DNA of 64,000 nt, taken from positions 2,609,001 to 2,673,000 of the forward strand of contig NZ_OZ038524.1 in the NCBI RefSeq assembly GCF_964036635.1, read 5' to 3'. Made by a program: the position numbers and the translations under genes. Shown one piece after another: positions 16,296-25,710 of this stretch; position 1 is the first letter of the stretch, and the number at the start of each line of letters is the position of its first letter. The notes under the pieces were generated by a model, which made no database searches, was not told the origin of the DNA, and saw only the letters and a program-made list of their open reading frames with translations. Source of the stretch: Tenacibaculum dicentrarchi (GTDB lineage Bacteria > Bacteroidota > Bacteroidia > Flavobacteriales > Flavobacteriaceae).

Positions 16296-17837
16296 ATGGC
16301 AAAACAAGAAGATCACTTTAAAAAAGTAATATCACACGCAAAAGAATATGGTTATGTATTTCAGTCTTCTGAAATCTATGACGGTTTAAGTGCGGTTTAC
16401 GACTATGCTCAAAACGGAGTTGAGTTAAAGAAAAACATTAGAGATTATTGGTGGAAAGCAATGGTGCAAATGCACGAAAACATTGTAGGAATTGATGCGG
16501 CAATTTTGATGCACCCAAATACTTGGAAAGCTTCAGGGCATGTCGATGCTTTTACCGATCCTTTAATCGATAATAAAGATTCTAAAAAACGATATAGAGC
16601 CGATGTTTTAGTAGAGGATTACTGTGCTAAAATTGAAACTAAAATTGAAAAAGAAGTTAAAAAAGCCGAAAAACGCTTTGGAGAATCTTTTAATAAAACA
16701 GAGTTTCTTGCAACAAACGGACGTGTTTTAGGTTATCAAGAAAAAATTAATACCATTTTATCTCGCTTAGGAAAATCTTTAGAAAAAGAAGATTTAGCCG
16801 ATGTAAAATTATTAATTGAAGAATTAGAAATTGCTGATCCATTAACAGGTTCTAAAAACTGGACGGATGTTAAGCAATTTAACTTAATGTTTGGTACTAA
16901 ATTAGGTGCTTCTGCTGAATCTGCAATGGATTTATACCTACGCCCTGAAACGGCACAAGGTATTTTTGTAAACTTTTTAAACGTACAGAAAACAGGAAGA
17001 TTAAAAATTCCTTTTGGAATTGCTCAAACAGGTAAAGCATTTCGTAACGAAATTGTGGCACGTCAATTTATTTTTAGAATGCGTGAGTTTGAACAAATGG
17101 AATTACAATTTTTTGTAAAACCTGGAACGCAAAAAGAATGGTACAATAAATGGAAAGAAACCCGTTTAAATTGGCATTTATCATTAGGAATGGGCGCAGA
17201 TAATTATCGTTTTCACGACCATGAAAAATTAGCTCATTATGCTGATTCTGCTGCTGATATTGAGTTTAAGTTTCCTTTCGGATTTAAAGAATTAGAAGGA
17301 ATTCACTCACGTACAGATTTCGATTTAAAAGCACACGAAGAGTTTTCAGGAAAGAAATTACAGTATTTTGACCATGAAGATAACAAAAGTTATACACCTT
17401 GTGTAGTAGAAACTTCTATCGGATTAGACAGAATGTTTTTAGCTGTTTTTTCAAATTCTTTACAAGAAGAAGCTTTAGAAAACGGAACTTCAAGAACTGT
17501 TTTAAAATTACCTGCCGTTTTAGCACCAATAAAAGCAGCTATTTTACCATTAGTTAAAAAAGATGGTTTACCTGAGGTTGCTCGTAAAATTATGGAAGAT
17601 TTAAAGTGGGACTTTAACGTAACTTATGATGAAAAAGATGCCGTTGGTCGTCGTTACCGTCGTCAGGATGCTAATGGTACACCATTTTGTATTACTGTTG
17701 ATCATGATACTTTAAATGACAACGCTGTTACGATTCGTTATAGAGATACTATGGAGCAAAAACGTGTTCCAATTTCTGAATTAAAAGATATTATAAAACA
17801 AGAAGTTGATGTAAAAAATTGGTTACAAAAAATGTAA
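16296..17837 (+). CDS. glyS: Glycyl-tRNA synthetase, single-chain (alpha2) type
   Basis: Charges tRNA-Gly in the cytoplasm. The 513-residue protein is the eukaryote/archaea-like homodimeric class II form, not the alpha2beta2 form of proteobacteria. It begins with the family signature for HAKEYGYVFQSSEIYDGL, class II motif 2 is at FRNEIVARQFIFRMREFEQ, motif 3 is the GLDRMFLAVF segment, and a C-terminal anticodon-binding domain follows (about 400-513, VGRRYRRQDANGTPF). Length is as expected. The start is well fixed by the conserved N-terminus. A promoter-like box lies almost on the ATG, suggesting a leaderless or nearly leaderless message. Confidence 0.96.
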   Translation: MAKQEDHFKKVISHAKEYGYVFQSSEIYDGLSAVYDYAQNGVELKKNIRDYWWKAMVQMHENIVGIDAAILMHPNTWKASGHVDAFTDPLIDNKDSKKRYRADVLVEDYCAKIETKIEKEVKKAEKRFGESFNKTEFLATNGRVLGYQEKINTILSRLGKSLEKEDLADVKLLIEELEIADPLTGSKNWTDVKQFNLMFGTKLGASAESAMDLYLRPETAQGIFVNFLNVQKTGRLKIPFGIAQTGKAFRNEIVARQFIFRMREFEQMELQFFVKPGTQKEWYNKWKETRLNWHLSLGMGADNYRFHDHEKLAHYADSAADIEFKFPFGFKELEGIHSRTDFDLKAHEEFSGKKLQYFDHEDNKSYTPCVVETSIGLDRMFLAVFSNSLQEEALENGTSRTVLKLPAVLAPIKAAILPLVKKDGLPEVARKIMEDLKWDFNVTYDEKDAVGRRYRRQDANGTPFCITVDHDTLNDNAVTIRYRDTMEQKRVPISELKDIIKQEVDVKNWLQKM

Positions 17838-17862
17838 TTATTTTACGATACTCAAAATAATA

Positions 17863-17897
17863 AAAATCCTACCAGTATTTACATGGTAGGATTTTTT
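17863..17897 (+). terminator. Terminator after glyS
   Basis: A 12-bp perfect stem (17863-17874 with 17884-17895), a 9-base loop and a T tract. The -7 box of the next gene begins inside the T tract. Confidence 0.8.
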
Positions 17898-17904
17898 ACT
17901 TTTG
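17897..17904 (+). promoter_or_regulatory. Candidate -7 box for the small membrane protein gene
   Basis: TACTTTTG matches TANNTTTG and lies 19 bases before the ATG at 17924, immediately behind the glyS terminator. Confidence 0.45.
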
Positions 17905-17923
17905 TCCTATTAAAATCAAAATA

Positions 17924-18160
17924 ATGAAAACTGCATTAAAAATATTATTCATCATCTTTTTACTTTGGATGTTTACAGGGGCTTATCTTTTAAATATAGA
18001 ACATCCGAAGGCACAAATTGTAATGGGGCTTGGCGTTTTATACATGGCTTTTATATTAATGCCTATATTTATTTATTATCGATATAAAGATGAGAAATAT
18101 AAAAAATATATTATCAATGACAACAAAATAAAAGAGTGGATTGACAATAGTAACGAATAA
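17924..18160 (+). CDS. Small two-helix membrane protein, hypothetical
   Basis: A 78-residue protein with two hydrophobic helices at about residues 5-24 and 32-52 followed by a charged cytoplasmic-looking tail rich in Lys, Asp and Asn. I do not recognise the family. It stands alone between two terminators and has a promoter-like TACTTTTG box 19 bases upstream, which supports it being a real gene despite its size. No catalytic motif is visible. Confidence 0.65.
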   Translation: MKTALKILFIIFLLWMFTGAYLLNIEHPKAQIVMGLGVLYMAFILMPIFIYYRYKDEKYKKYIINDNKIKEWIDNSNE

Positions 18161-18163
18161 AAC

Positions 18164-18199
18164 AAAAACGGCTTCATTTTTAAAAATAAAGCCGTTTTT
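18164..18199. terminator. Bidirectional terminator between convergent genes
   Basis: An 11-bp stem (18164-18174 with 18189-18199) containing the GC core ACGGC/GCCGT with A and T tracts on either side. Confidence 0.75.
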
Positions 18200-18232
18200 A
18201 TCGTAAAAATATTATTTTAAAATAATACTATC

Positions 18233-19885
18233 TTACTTTAAAGTAGCCGCGTAACCTGTTGGAAAATCAGCCGCTTTAGCCAATCCATTGGTTGCGCTCT
18301 CAAAGTTAGATCCGTAGGTTTTATCAATTGCCTTTAGCATTTCATTTGCCATTAAAGCATAACCTCTAGCTGTTAAATGAACACCATCTAAACTCACTAA
18401 ACCACCTGTAATAAAAGTCGTTTTCAGAAAATAATTATCAAATTCTAAACCGCTAGTAGCAGCTTGTTTTAAAATAGCGTTAAAATCGACAAAAGCCAAG
18501 CCTTTTTGAGTTACAATATCTTTAATTGTAGTGTTATAAGCAGCTGTTGCCCTTTTAACTTTTTCAATTTCTTTAGTAGTTAATACCCACTTATCAGTTA
18601 ATGGTAACGAAACTCCTTCTACGGAAAACATTCCTGCTAATTCTACAGGTAATCCTTGGCTCAATAAAAATTTCACTGAATTTTCATTTACTTTACCAAT
18701 AATACTACTGCTTGGTAAAACTAATAAATCATCGGCTGTTGCTTGTCTTGCTTGCCCATAATAAGTTCCTAATAAACCTGCTACTTTTTGCAAAGTACTC
18801 GCATCGGTAGGCAAACCAAAGCCAGCTACAAAAGTAGTAAAAGTAGGGCTTGCTAATAATGTTCCGATTATTTGTGCTGTTTTATCTTCTAAAGCTTCAT
18901 CTTTTATAACTACAGGACTAGCGGCATCTGCTACAAATACAATAGCACGTTCTGGCACGCCAATAGCAACAAATACATCGTTAATTGCACCAAATACATT
19001 ATTTAAAGTAGGTATTTGTGCGCCAAAAGCAGGATCTGCTGGGTTTAAAGGAGCATAAGGCACTGTTGTAAAATAAGGTAGTGATGTAACCTCTGGTAAA
19101 TTAGCGACAACTCCTTTAGCTCCATTGCTTGTTAGAGCTGTTACAGCTGTTGAAAAAACACTTGCAAAAACAGTAGGGTCTGTTATGTCTTTACTACCAT
19201 AAGTTGCTGGATTTAAATTTCCTTTTTGGTCAACACCAACACCACCTGAAACAGCATAACTTAACACGTCATTTCCACCAATTTCTGATAACGAAAAGAA
19301 GGTTGGATTCTGTGCGATTACATCTTCTAAAACACTTGCCATTGGCGATGATGCCATTCTTATAAAATAAGGATTTGCGTTTGGTAACCCCGCTAATGCA
19401 CCATAACCTTTTACTCCTAAATGATAACTTTTTAAACCAGAAACTCCCATATTATTGTAAGTCCCTACTTTAATATTTGATATTTCTGTAGTTGGTGTTA
19501 CTCCTAACATTACAGGTACTGATCCATTAAAATAGAACCTAGGTGCTCCTTCTATTTTTCCACCAATTGTAAAGCCACCAAAATTATCGCTCATTAATGG
19601 CTGGGTAAATTTACCACCGCCTGCCATCGCAAATTTAGATGCTAAGGTTGCTGGAAATGAGTTTTTTTGAGCTGCTTTAAATACTGCTCCATCTGTATAT
19701 CCTGCGGTAAAAGATGCGCCTACTGCTACATAATTTGAAAAATCAGCACTACCTGATTCTAAAGAAATTATGGTTTCTTTTTCATTTTTTTCTGTAATTG
19801 GATCTAAATCATTATTTACATCACAGGCTACCAACCCAATAAAAACTACCGATAACCATGTATATTTTAATGTCATTTTTTTCAT
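18233..19885 (-). CDS. SGNH/GDSL-fold hydrolase lipoprotein paired with a TonB receptor
   Basis: A 550-residue predicted outer-membrane lipoprotein: the signal ends in LVAC with Cys21. The SGNH blocks are present: GASFTAG with candidate nucleophile Ser58, GGND in the SEIGGNDVL segment, and DGVHLTARGY with Asp500 and His503 near the C-terminus. Such enzymes are esterases, lipases or carbohydrate deacetylases. The family is long for SGNH proteins, with a large middle insert. It begins 4 bases after the stop of the TonB-dependent receptor at 19890, so the two are translationally linked. I infer that it processes or captures an esterified substrate at the cell surface for that receptor. Confidence 0.85.
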   Translation of the reverse strand: MKKMTLKYTWLSVVFIGLVACDVNNDLDPITEKNEKETIISLESGSADFSNYVAVGASFTAGYTDGAVFKAAQKNSFPATLASKFAMAGGGKFTQPLMSDNFGGFTIGGKIEGAPRFYFNGSVPVMLGVTPTTEISNIKVGTYNNMGVSGLKSYHLGVKGYGALAGLPNANPYFIRMASSPMASVLEDVIAQNPTFFSLSEIGGNDVLSYAVSGGVGVDQKGNLNPATYGSKDITDPTVFASVFSTAVTALTSNGAKGVVANLPEVTSLPYFTTVPYAPLNPADPAFGAQIPTLNNVFGAINDVFVAIGVPERAIVFVADAASPVVIKDEALEDKTAQIIGTLLASPTFTTFVAGFGLPTDASTLQKVAGLLGTYYGQARQATADDLLVLPSSSIIGKVNENSVKFLLSQGLPVELAGMFSVEGVSLPLTDKWVLTTKEIEKVKRATAAYNTTIKDIVTQKGLAFVDFNAILKQAATSGLEFDNYFLKTTFITGGLVSLDGVHLTARGYALMANEMLKAIDKTYGSNFESATNGLAKAADFPTGYAATLK

Positions 19886-19889
19886 TTTT

Positions 19890-22697
19890 TTAGTTATTTA
19901 TTGTCCAAGAAATAAAGAATTGAGATCCTATTGCTCCAATACCTGGTGCACTAAAATATTCTTTTCCTGTTAAATTAGCACCTCCTAATTTAAATACTGA
20001 TTTTAAAAAAGGAATTTTATAATTTACTTGCGCATCTAATACTGTTCTAGCAGCTACAGATCCTTCAAAGAAAGATGATTCCCAGTAAAAATCATTTTGC
20101 CATCTTGTACTTACATTAAAACCAAAGTTTTTAAACAAGTTGGTTTTACCAAACTGTATTTTAATTTTATGTTCAGGAGTATTAAATCCTGCTTGAAAAT
20201 CGGGGTCTGAGCTTTGATCAAAATCAAATTTAGACCAGGTATAATTTACCCCTAAATTAAATCCTTTAAAAACTTTTGTGCTTAAACCAAGCCCTACCCC
20301 ATAAGAAGTAATAGCTGCCGATGAATTTGTTCTAAATCCAACGCCTGCAAAATCACCATTTTTTAAGGCTAATAAAGCTAAATCACCTTCGCTTACATTT
20401 GGTAACACACTTGGCAAACTACTGCCCGCTACACCATAAAAAGGAACGGCTATTTTTTTTAAGGCGATAAAGTCTTTATAATCGTTATAATACATGCTAA
20501 AATCAATACCTACTTTACTTTCTGATACTGCGACTACCCCACGATACCCTATTTCATAAGAAGTTACTTTTTCAGGTTTTACCAAATCAAAATTAGCCTT
20601 GGTAGGTGTTTTGTCTATAATAGAACTTTCTGAAAAAGCATTGGTAAAGGCATCTCTACCTGTATATGTTGTTTCAGAATTAATTCCTGGAATTTGTTGC
20701 CCTGCAATACTAACAGGTAAAGGCGAAGAAGTAAACCTATCTAAATTATCTTCAGAAGTACCAATTAAAGTTCCGCCTCCTGTTGCCAAACCGATGTACT
20801 GATCTTGCGTTGTTGGATTTCTAAAACCTGTTTGAAAAGAGGCTCTTAAATTATGATTTTTCATTTCACCTGCGGCATAGGCTAATGACAAACGAGGAGA
20901 AATATTTCCATCGAAATTTTTTGCTTTATCATAACGAACAGAGGTGGTTAATTTTAAACGATCTTCCATCATTTTCTTTTGAAGTTGGGTATATAAACCA
21001 TATTCATCATAATCAATTAAGCTATTCTGATCTGTGAAAATAGTACCGAATGAGTTCAAATTAAATTGTCGGTACGAACCGCCAACTTGTACCTCTGCCC
21101 AATCAATATAATCACGTAAGTTTAAATTTGCATCTACATGATATAAGCTTGTTTTATCTTGAAATTTTGAACCCTTTGTTAAATCTGGCTCATTAGTTAC
21201 TTTATTAAAAGCGGTGTTAAAAGCGCTAGTCCCTGGAATTAAACGCCCTGTATCTGCTGCTTTTCTAGCATTAGCATGCGCTAAAGAAGTGTCTATATTA
21301 GGGTTGCCAAGTACCGAATTGGCATAGGCTGCTATATAATCGCTAAACCAGTTTTTATCCGATTTCCATTCTCTGTTAATATTAATAGCTGTAAAACGAG
21401 TATCGTATGAATCGCCAGCATCTTCACCAGTATAATATCCTCTTATAAAAAAGTTTTTTCCTTTAAATTCTAATTTATGTTGCTCCATAAAAAAGTTAGA
21501 AATATTATACCTATTCTGCCCCTGATAAATAGTATTTCCTGTACCATATTTTGAATTCCATATAATTTCTAAGCGGTCATTTCCCCAAGGACGATAATGT
21601 AATGCTGCGCCAAATTTAACACTTTTTGCTTCGTTACTCATTAAATCGACCTCATCGTACCCCGTTCTAGTAACTCGAACGCTCGGAATAATTCCTAAGC
21701 CTGAAGCGGTTCTTATATTTGTTCCAACCTCATCGCCATATACATTTAAACCATCATAATCTGTCCTAGAATTTCTATCTCCTGGTAAATATGTTCCTCC
21801 AACACCTGTGGTATTTCTAGTATCTGTTGCATGCCATTCTTCTCCTTTTAAATATGATAATGTTGCTTTTACGGCAAATTTATTATCAAAAGCATGTGCC
21901 ATTCTAATACTTGTATCGTGGTAAGGATTATTGCTCGCAGCCTGCTGACTTGTAAAACCTGTTTTATATACAAAACTAATTCCTTGATCTTCAAAAGGAC
22001 TTTTACTGGTCATTAACATAATACCATTAAATGCGTTTGCGCCATACAAAGCAGATGCTGCTCCTGGTAATATTTCAACGGTTTTAACATCTAATTCAGA
22101 CATTCCTAATAAGTTTCCTAAAGCAAAATTTAATGCAGGAGAAGCGTTGTCCATTCCGTCAACTAATTGTACAAAACGCTCATTGGCAAAAGAGGCAAAA
22201 CCACGTGTATTTACCGATTTAAATGTTAATCCACTAGCGTTTATATCAACTCCTTTTAGGTTTTCTAAGCCATCATAAAAAGAGGCAGAAGCCGTGTTTT
22301 TAATAGCCCTTGAATCAAAACGTTCAATCGTTACTGGCGATTCCATTACACGCTCAGGAGTTCTTGATGCCGAAATTACAACCTCGTCTAAAGAAGTTGC
22401 ATTTTCGGTTAAACTAACCACCACAACTTGATTATTTTTTGTTATTTCGATGGTTTTAGAGTGATATCCTATAGATGAAATTTTTATAGTAAAAGGAGGA
22501 ATATCAACTACTTTCATGATAAATTTCCCATCAAAATCAGTAGAAGTTCCTACAGCCTTCCTTAAAACCTTAATGTTTGCTCCTGGTAATACTCCTCCAA
22601 GAGATGCGTCATTAACGGTACCTTTTATCGTTGTTTGAGCAACCATTGTTGCAGTGCTCAGTAGCACAAATGCAATAAGTAATAGTGTTTTTTTCAT
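19890..22697 (-). CDS. TonB-dependent receptor with carboxypeptidase-regulatory-like N-terminus
   Basis: A 935-residue outer-membrane receptor. A signal peptide (about 1-20) is followed by a beta-sandwich domain (about 22-98), a plug (about 105-235, with VVISASRTPERVMESPVTIER and ILPGAASALYGANAFNG) and a 22-strand barrel that ends in ISWTINN. It belongs to the same subfamily as the three receptors at 52986, 57018 and 61092, but instead of a TonB-like partner it is followed by an SGNH lipoprotein. It imports an unknown substrate using TonB energy. No exact promoter box was found upstream. Confidence 0.92.
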   Translation of the reverse strand: MKKTLLLIAFVLLSTATMVAQTTIKGTVNDASLGGVLPGANIKVLRKAVGTSTDFDGKFIMKVVDIPPFTIKISSIGYHSKTIEITKNNQVVVVSLTENATSLDEVVISASRTPERVMESPVTIERFDSRAIKNTASASFYDGLENLKGVDINASGLTFKSVNTRGFASFANERFVQLVDGMDNASPALNFALGNLLGMSELDVKTVEILPGAASALYGANAFNGIMLMTSKSPFEDQGISFVYKTGFTSQQAASNNPYHDTSIRMAHAFDNKFAVKATLSYLKGEEWHATDTRNTTGVGGTYLPGDRNSRTDYDGLNVYGDEVGTNIRTASGLGIIPSVRVTRTGYDEVDLMSNEAKSVKFGAALHYRPWGNDRLEIIWNSKYGTGNTIYQGQNRYNISNFFMEQHKLEFKGKNFFIRGYYTGEDAGDSYDTRFTAININREWKSDKNWFSDYIAAYANSVLGNPNIDTSLAHANARKAADTGRLIPGTSAFNTAFNKVTNEPDLTKGSKFQDKTSLYHVDANLNLRDYIDWAEVQVGGSYRQFNLNSFGTIFTDQNSLIDYDEYGLYTQLQKKMMEDRLKLTTSVRYDKAKNFDGNISPRLSLAYAAGEMKNHNLRASFQTGFRNPTTQDQYIGLATGGGTLIGTSEDNLDRFTSSPLPVSIAGQQIPGINSETTYTGRDAFTNAFSESSIIDKTPTKANFDLVKPEKVTSYEIGYRGVVAVSESKVGIDFSMYYNDYKDFIALKKIAVPFYGVAGSSLPSVLPNVSEGDLALLALKNGDFAGVGFRTNSSAAITSYGVGLGLSTKVFKGFNLGVNYTWSKFDFDQSSDPDFQAGFNTPEHKIKIQFGKTNLFKNFGFNVSTRWQNDFYWESSFFEGSVAARTVLDAQVNYKIPFLKSVFKLGGANLTGKEYFSAPGIGAIGSQFFISWTINN

Positions 22698-22870
22698 AAT
22701 TTATAAATAATTAATTTATTAACGCTATTGCAAAATACACTTTTTTTATCAATAATAAATTTGTTACTATTTAAGTATCAGCAACATACTTTATTACCAC
22801 ACTATTTCAAGTGTTTTTTTAAAATAAAATAATGTTTTTTTAAAACAGCGATAAGGGTTTTCAATACTAC

Positions 22871-22916
22871 AAAAGCGATACTTTACAAACTAAAAAAGTT
22901 TATAAAATATCGCTTT
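22871..22916 (-). terminator. Long hairpin downstream of the DUF3817 gene
   Basis: Nine perfect pairs (22872-22880 with 22908-22916) continue inward with a nearly complementary inner stem. It lies 25 bases beyond the stop of the DUF3817 gene, between it and the next leftward gene. The T tract on the minus strand is short. Confidence 0.5.
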
Positions 22917-22941
22917 AAAATATTTTTTTGATAAATAAAAA

Positions 22942-23214
22942 CTACGCTTTTAAGTATTTTCCAACAAAGAAAGTTCCGAAAGGAAGCAATGATAATCCGC
23001 AAATAATTCCGAAGGTTTTTGTGTTCCATTTCTGTGAAGATTTTAACATAATTGCTAAAATTATGTAGGCTACAAATAGTACTCCATGAGGCATTCCTAG
23101 CATTTTTACATAGCTTGCATCGCCTTGTAAATATTTAATAGGAACAGCTATAAAAAGCAATAATATATAAGATATTCCTTCCAATAAACTTACAATTTTA
23201 AAAATATTAATCAT
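22942..23214 (-). CDS. DUF3817 integral membrane protein
   Basis: A 90-residue membrane protein with three hydrophobic segments. It starts IFKIVSLLEGISYILLLF and contains the LGMPHGVLF segment, both typical of DUF3817, a small family of unknown function found in actinobacteria and Bacteroidota, sometimes fused to or beside transporters. It begins 12 bases after the stop of the receptor at 23227 and is probably co-transcribed with recO and that receptor. The conserved His in MPHG is the only polar residue that stands out. Confidence 0.8.
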   Translation of the reverse strand: MINIFKIVSLLEGISYILLLFIAVPIKYLQGDASYVKMLGMPHGVLFVAYIILAIMLKSSQKWNTKTFGIICGLSLLPFGTFFVGKYLKA

Positions 23215-23226
23215 CTGTATTTGTAT

Positions 23227-25707
23227 TTAAAAATTAGTTAATAACGATATTGAAATATTTCGCCCCGGTGCTGAAATTCCTGAGGCAAATTCTTTATAAT
23301 GTGCATCCAATAAATTACTGAATTGGCTTTGTATTGAAATGTTTTTATTCAGCGTATATTTAGCATGTAAACCAAGAGTCATCCAACTTGGCGTACCATA
23401 ATATTTATCAATATCAGCAGTAGCTTTTTTGTTAATAATTGGCGTTTGTTTATGATTGTCAATGCCTTCTTCTAAATTATAATCTGAAATATTTTTTTTA
23501 GCATTGAAAATGAAATTTACACCACTTTCTAATTTATTATCGGCATAACTAAGCTCAAATCGACCAAATAATGGCGGAATTGACGAGAGTGGTAATTTCG
23601 TATCGTAAGCACGTCCTTTTGTATAGGTAAAAGAACCTGAAGTTTTCCAATTTTCAGCTAATTTCCCCTGATAACTCACCGTTGCGCCAGTAATATAAGC
23701 CGTTCCTTTATTTACATTTGCTACAATAACTCCTTGTTCTTCATCGTATAAAATTTTTGAAACGCCCCCGAGCATAAAGGTTTCTCTATAAATGTAATTA
23801 TTCAATAAAGTATAGTACACATTTGCGCCAATTCGAAACTTTTTATTATTAAAATATTTTTGAACACCAAGCTCTGTATTGTAGGCATGCTCTGGCTTTA
23901 AGTTGATATTTGGCACGGTAACTTCGCCATTTTTTTCTCTTACTTTTCCTACATCATCAATATTTGGCGCGCGAAACCCTGATGACAACACGGCATTTAA
24001 TTGCCATGTTTTAAACGGCTTATACACATAGCCCGCCGTAAGAGTTAATGCGTTGTTATTTAGGCAAATATCAGTGCTTGGCAATTTTACAAACGCCTGA
24101 TTTATCCAGCGAGCATCTAATTGAGTATTGGTAAATCGAACCCCAGTATTTAAGGTGGAATTATATGAAATATCTTGGCGATAATCTAAATACATTGCCG
24201 AACTAAAATAACTACTTCCACCGTCAGGATAGCGAGATTGCACCATAAAATCATCATCAAAACCGTTAATTTTATCCGTAGATATTTTTAAAGTCTTGCC
24301 ATAAGCATTTGAATTTACATCATTATAAGCAAGTTCTAAACCATAGCCTAAATCACGTTTTTTAGCTAAAGGAACCGTAAAGTCAGCATTTACGCTAAAA
24401 ACTTGCACTTTTTCATGTTTATTTGAACGCTTTAAACTACCAAATTTTCGTTGAATACGGCTTTCTTTAATATTTTGATATGCTAAGGTAATCGTACCTT
24501 TTTCCAACCATTTTATATTCGGATTAATTGCTAACTGCGAAGAAATTAACAGCCTTTTTTGAGGACCATAATACCATTGGGCAAATTTTAAACTGCCATT
24601 TTTTTGTTCCATTAATTTATCAAATCGTGGAATATCTGATGATGTTGAATATTGAAAATTAAATTTTAAATCAGTATTTTTTGATAGCGGAATAAATAAT
24701 TTCTGCAAAAAATCAGTTTGGCTAAACCCTGTGTTTTTCTGTAAATTTATATCTTTATTTTTCGTCGGATTTTCAGTGTAATTTCCGTTTAAATTATCTG
24801 AATAAAAAAACACTTTGCCCCAAGTATCAAAACCGTGAGTACGATTTTTCCCCATTTTTAAATCACCAAAACTACTGTGTGAAATATTGGTCAGCGATGC
24901 CCATTTTTTAAACTGTAATTCAGTGGTTACTGAATTTGTAACTTCATTATTTACCGAACTATATCGCAAAAAATGACTTGCTTTTATATTACTTTTTTTA
25001 TTTTTATTCGATAGATTAAATAATTTGGGCGTTTTCGTATAATAATGAATTACACCGCCAAGCGCATCGGAACCATAAATAACCGATGAAGGACCAAAAA
25101 CGACTTCAGTTCTTTCTAATAAGTTCGGGTTTACGGTAATCGAATTTTGTAAATGTCCCTTTCTATAAATGGCATTATTCATGCGCACGCCATCGACCAC
25201 CAATAAAACACGGTTACTTTCCATCCCTCTAAGTACAGGGCTTCCACCACCAAATTGTGATTTTTGCACTTTAATTCCTGGAATACTCGCTAGTAAATCA
25301 GCCGATGTTTGTGGCGATACCTTTTGAATATCTCTTAAAGAAACAACGGCAATTTGTTCGGCAATTCTATTGGTTTTTTCTTTATTTTTAAAAACAGAAA
25401 CAATAATTTCATCTAATTGTTCTGAATATTTTGATAAATAAACCTGATACTGATTTTTTTCTAATATTAATTTTTTTTCCTGAAAACCCGCATACGAAAC
25501 ATGCGAAAAAATAAGCACTTCGGATGCTTTAAATTCCGAAATATTTACAATACCATCAACACCACTAATTTCAGCGATTGTTTTGTTTTTATTAAACACC
25601 GCTACCCCGTCAATTGCTTCGCCTGTTTGGGCATCAACAATGGCAAGCTTTTGTGAAAAAATAACGATACTTGTAAGTAAAAAAAATAAGAGTATAATTT
25701 GCTTCAT
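23227..25707 (-). CDS. TonB-dependent receptor, heme/hemoglobin-receptor-like
   Basis: An 826-residue outer-membrane receptor with signal peptide (about 1-18), a short beta-sandwich domain (about 20-95), a plug (about 110-230) and a barrel ending in the canonical terminal Phe (SLLTNF). The plug contains VLRGMESNRVLLVVDGVRMNNAIYR, a segment I associate with heme and hemoglobin receptors, so heme is the best guess for substrate, tentatively. It lacks a visible FRAP/NPNL hemoglobin box. It starts 3 bases after recO and precedes a DUF3817 membrane gene. Confidence 0.88.
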   Translation of the reverse strand: MKQIILLFFLLTSIVIFSQKLAIVDAQTGEAIDGVAVFNKNKTIAEISGVDGIVNISEFKASEVLIFSHVSYAGFQEKKLILEKNQYQVYLSKYSEQLDEIIVSVFKNKEKTNRIAEQIAVVSLRDIQKVSPQTSADLLASIPGIKVQKSQFGGGSPVLRGMESNRVLLVVDGVRMNNAIYRKGHLQNSITVNPNLLERTEVVFGPSSVIYGSDALGGVIHYYTKTPKLFNLSNKNKKSNIKASHFLRYSSVNNEVTNSVTTELQFKKWASLTNISHSSFGDLKMGKNRTHGFDTWGKVFFYSDNLNGNYTENPTKNKDINLQKNTGFSQTDFLQKLFIPLSKNTDLKFNFQYSTSSDIPRFDKLMEQKNGSLKFAQWYYGPQKRLLISSQLAINPNIKWLEKGTITLAYQNIKESRIQRKFGSLKRSNKHEKVQVFSVNADFTVPLAKKRDLGYGLELAYNDVNSNAYGKTLKISTDKINGFDDDFMVQSRYPDGGSSYFSSAMYLDYRQDISYNSTLNTGVRFTNTQLDARWINQAFVKLPSTDICLNNNALTLTAGYVYKPFKTWQLNAVLSSGFRAPNIDDVGKVREKNGEVTVPNINLKPEHAYNTELGVQKYFNNKKFRIGANVYYTLLNNYIYRETFMLGGVSKILYDEEQGVIVANVNKGTAYITGATVSYQGKLAENWKTSGSFTYTKGRAYDTKLPLSSIPPLFGRFELSYADNKLESGVNFIFNAKKNISDYNLEEGIDNHKQTPIINKKATADIDKYYGTPSWMTLGLHAKYTLNKNISIQSQFSNLLDAHYKEFASGISAPGRNISISLLTNF

Positions 25708-25710
25708 AAA

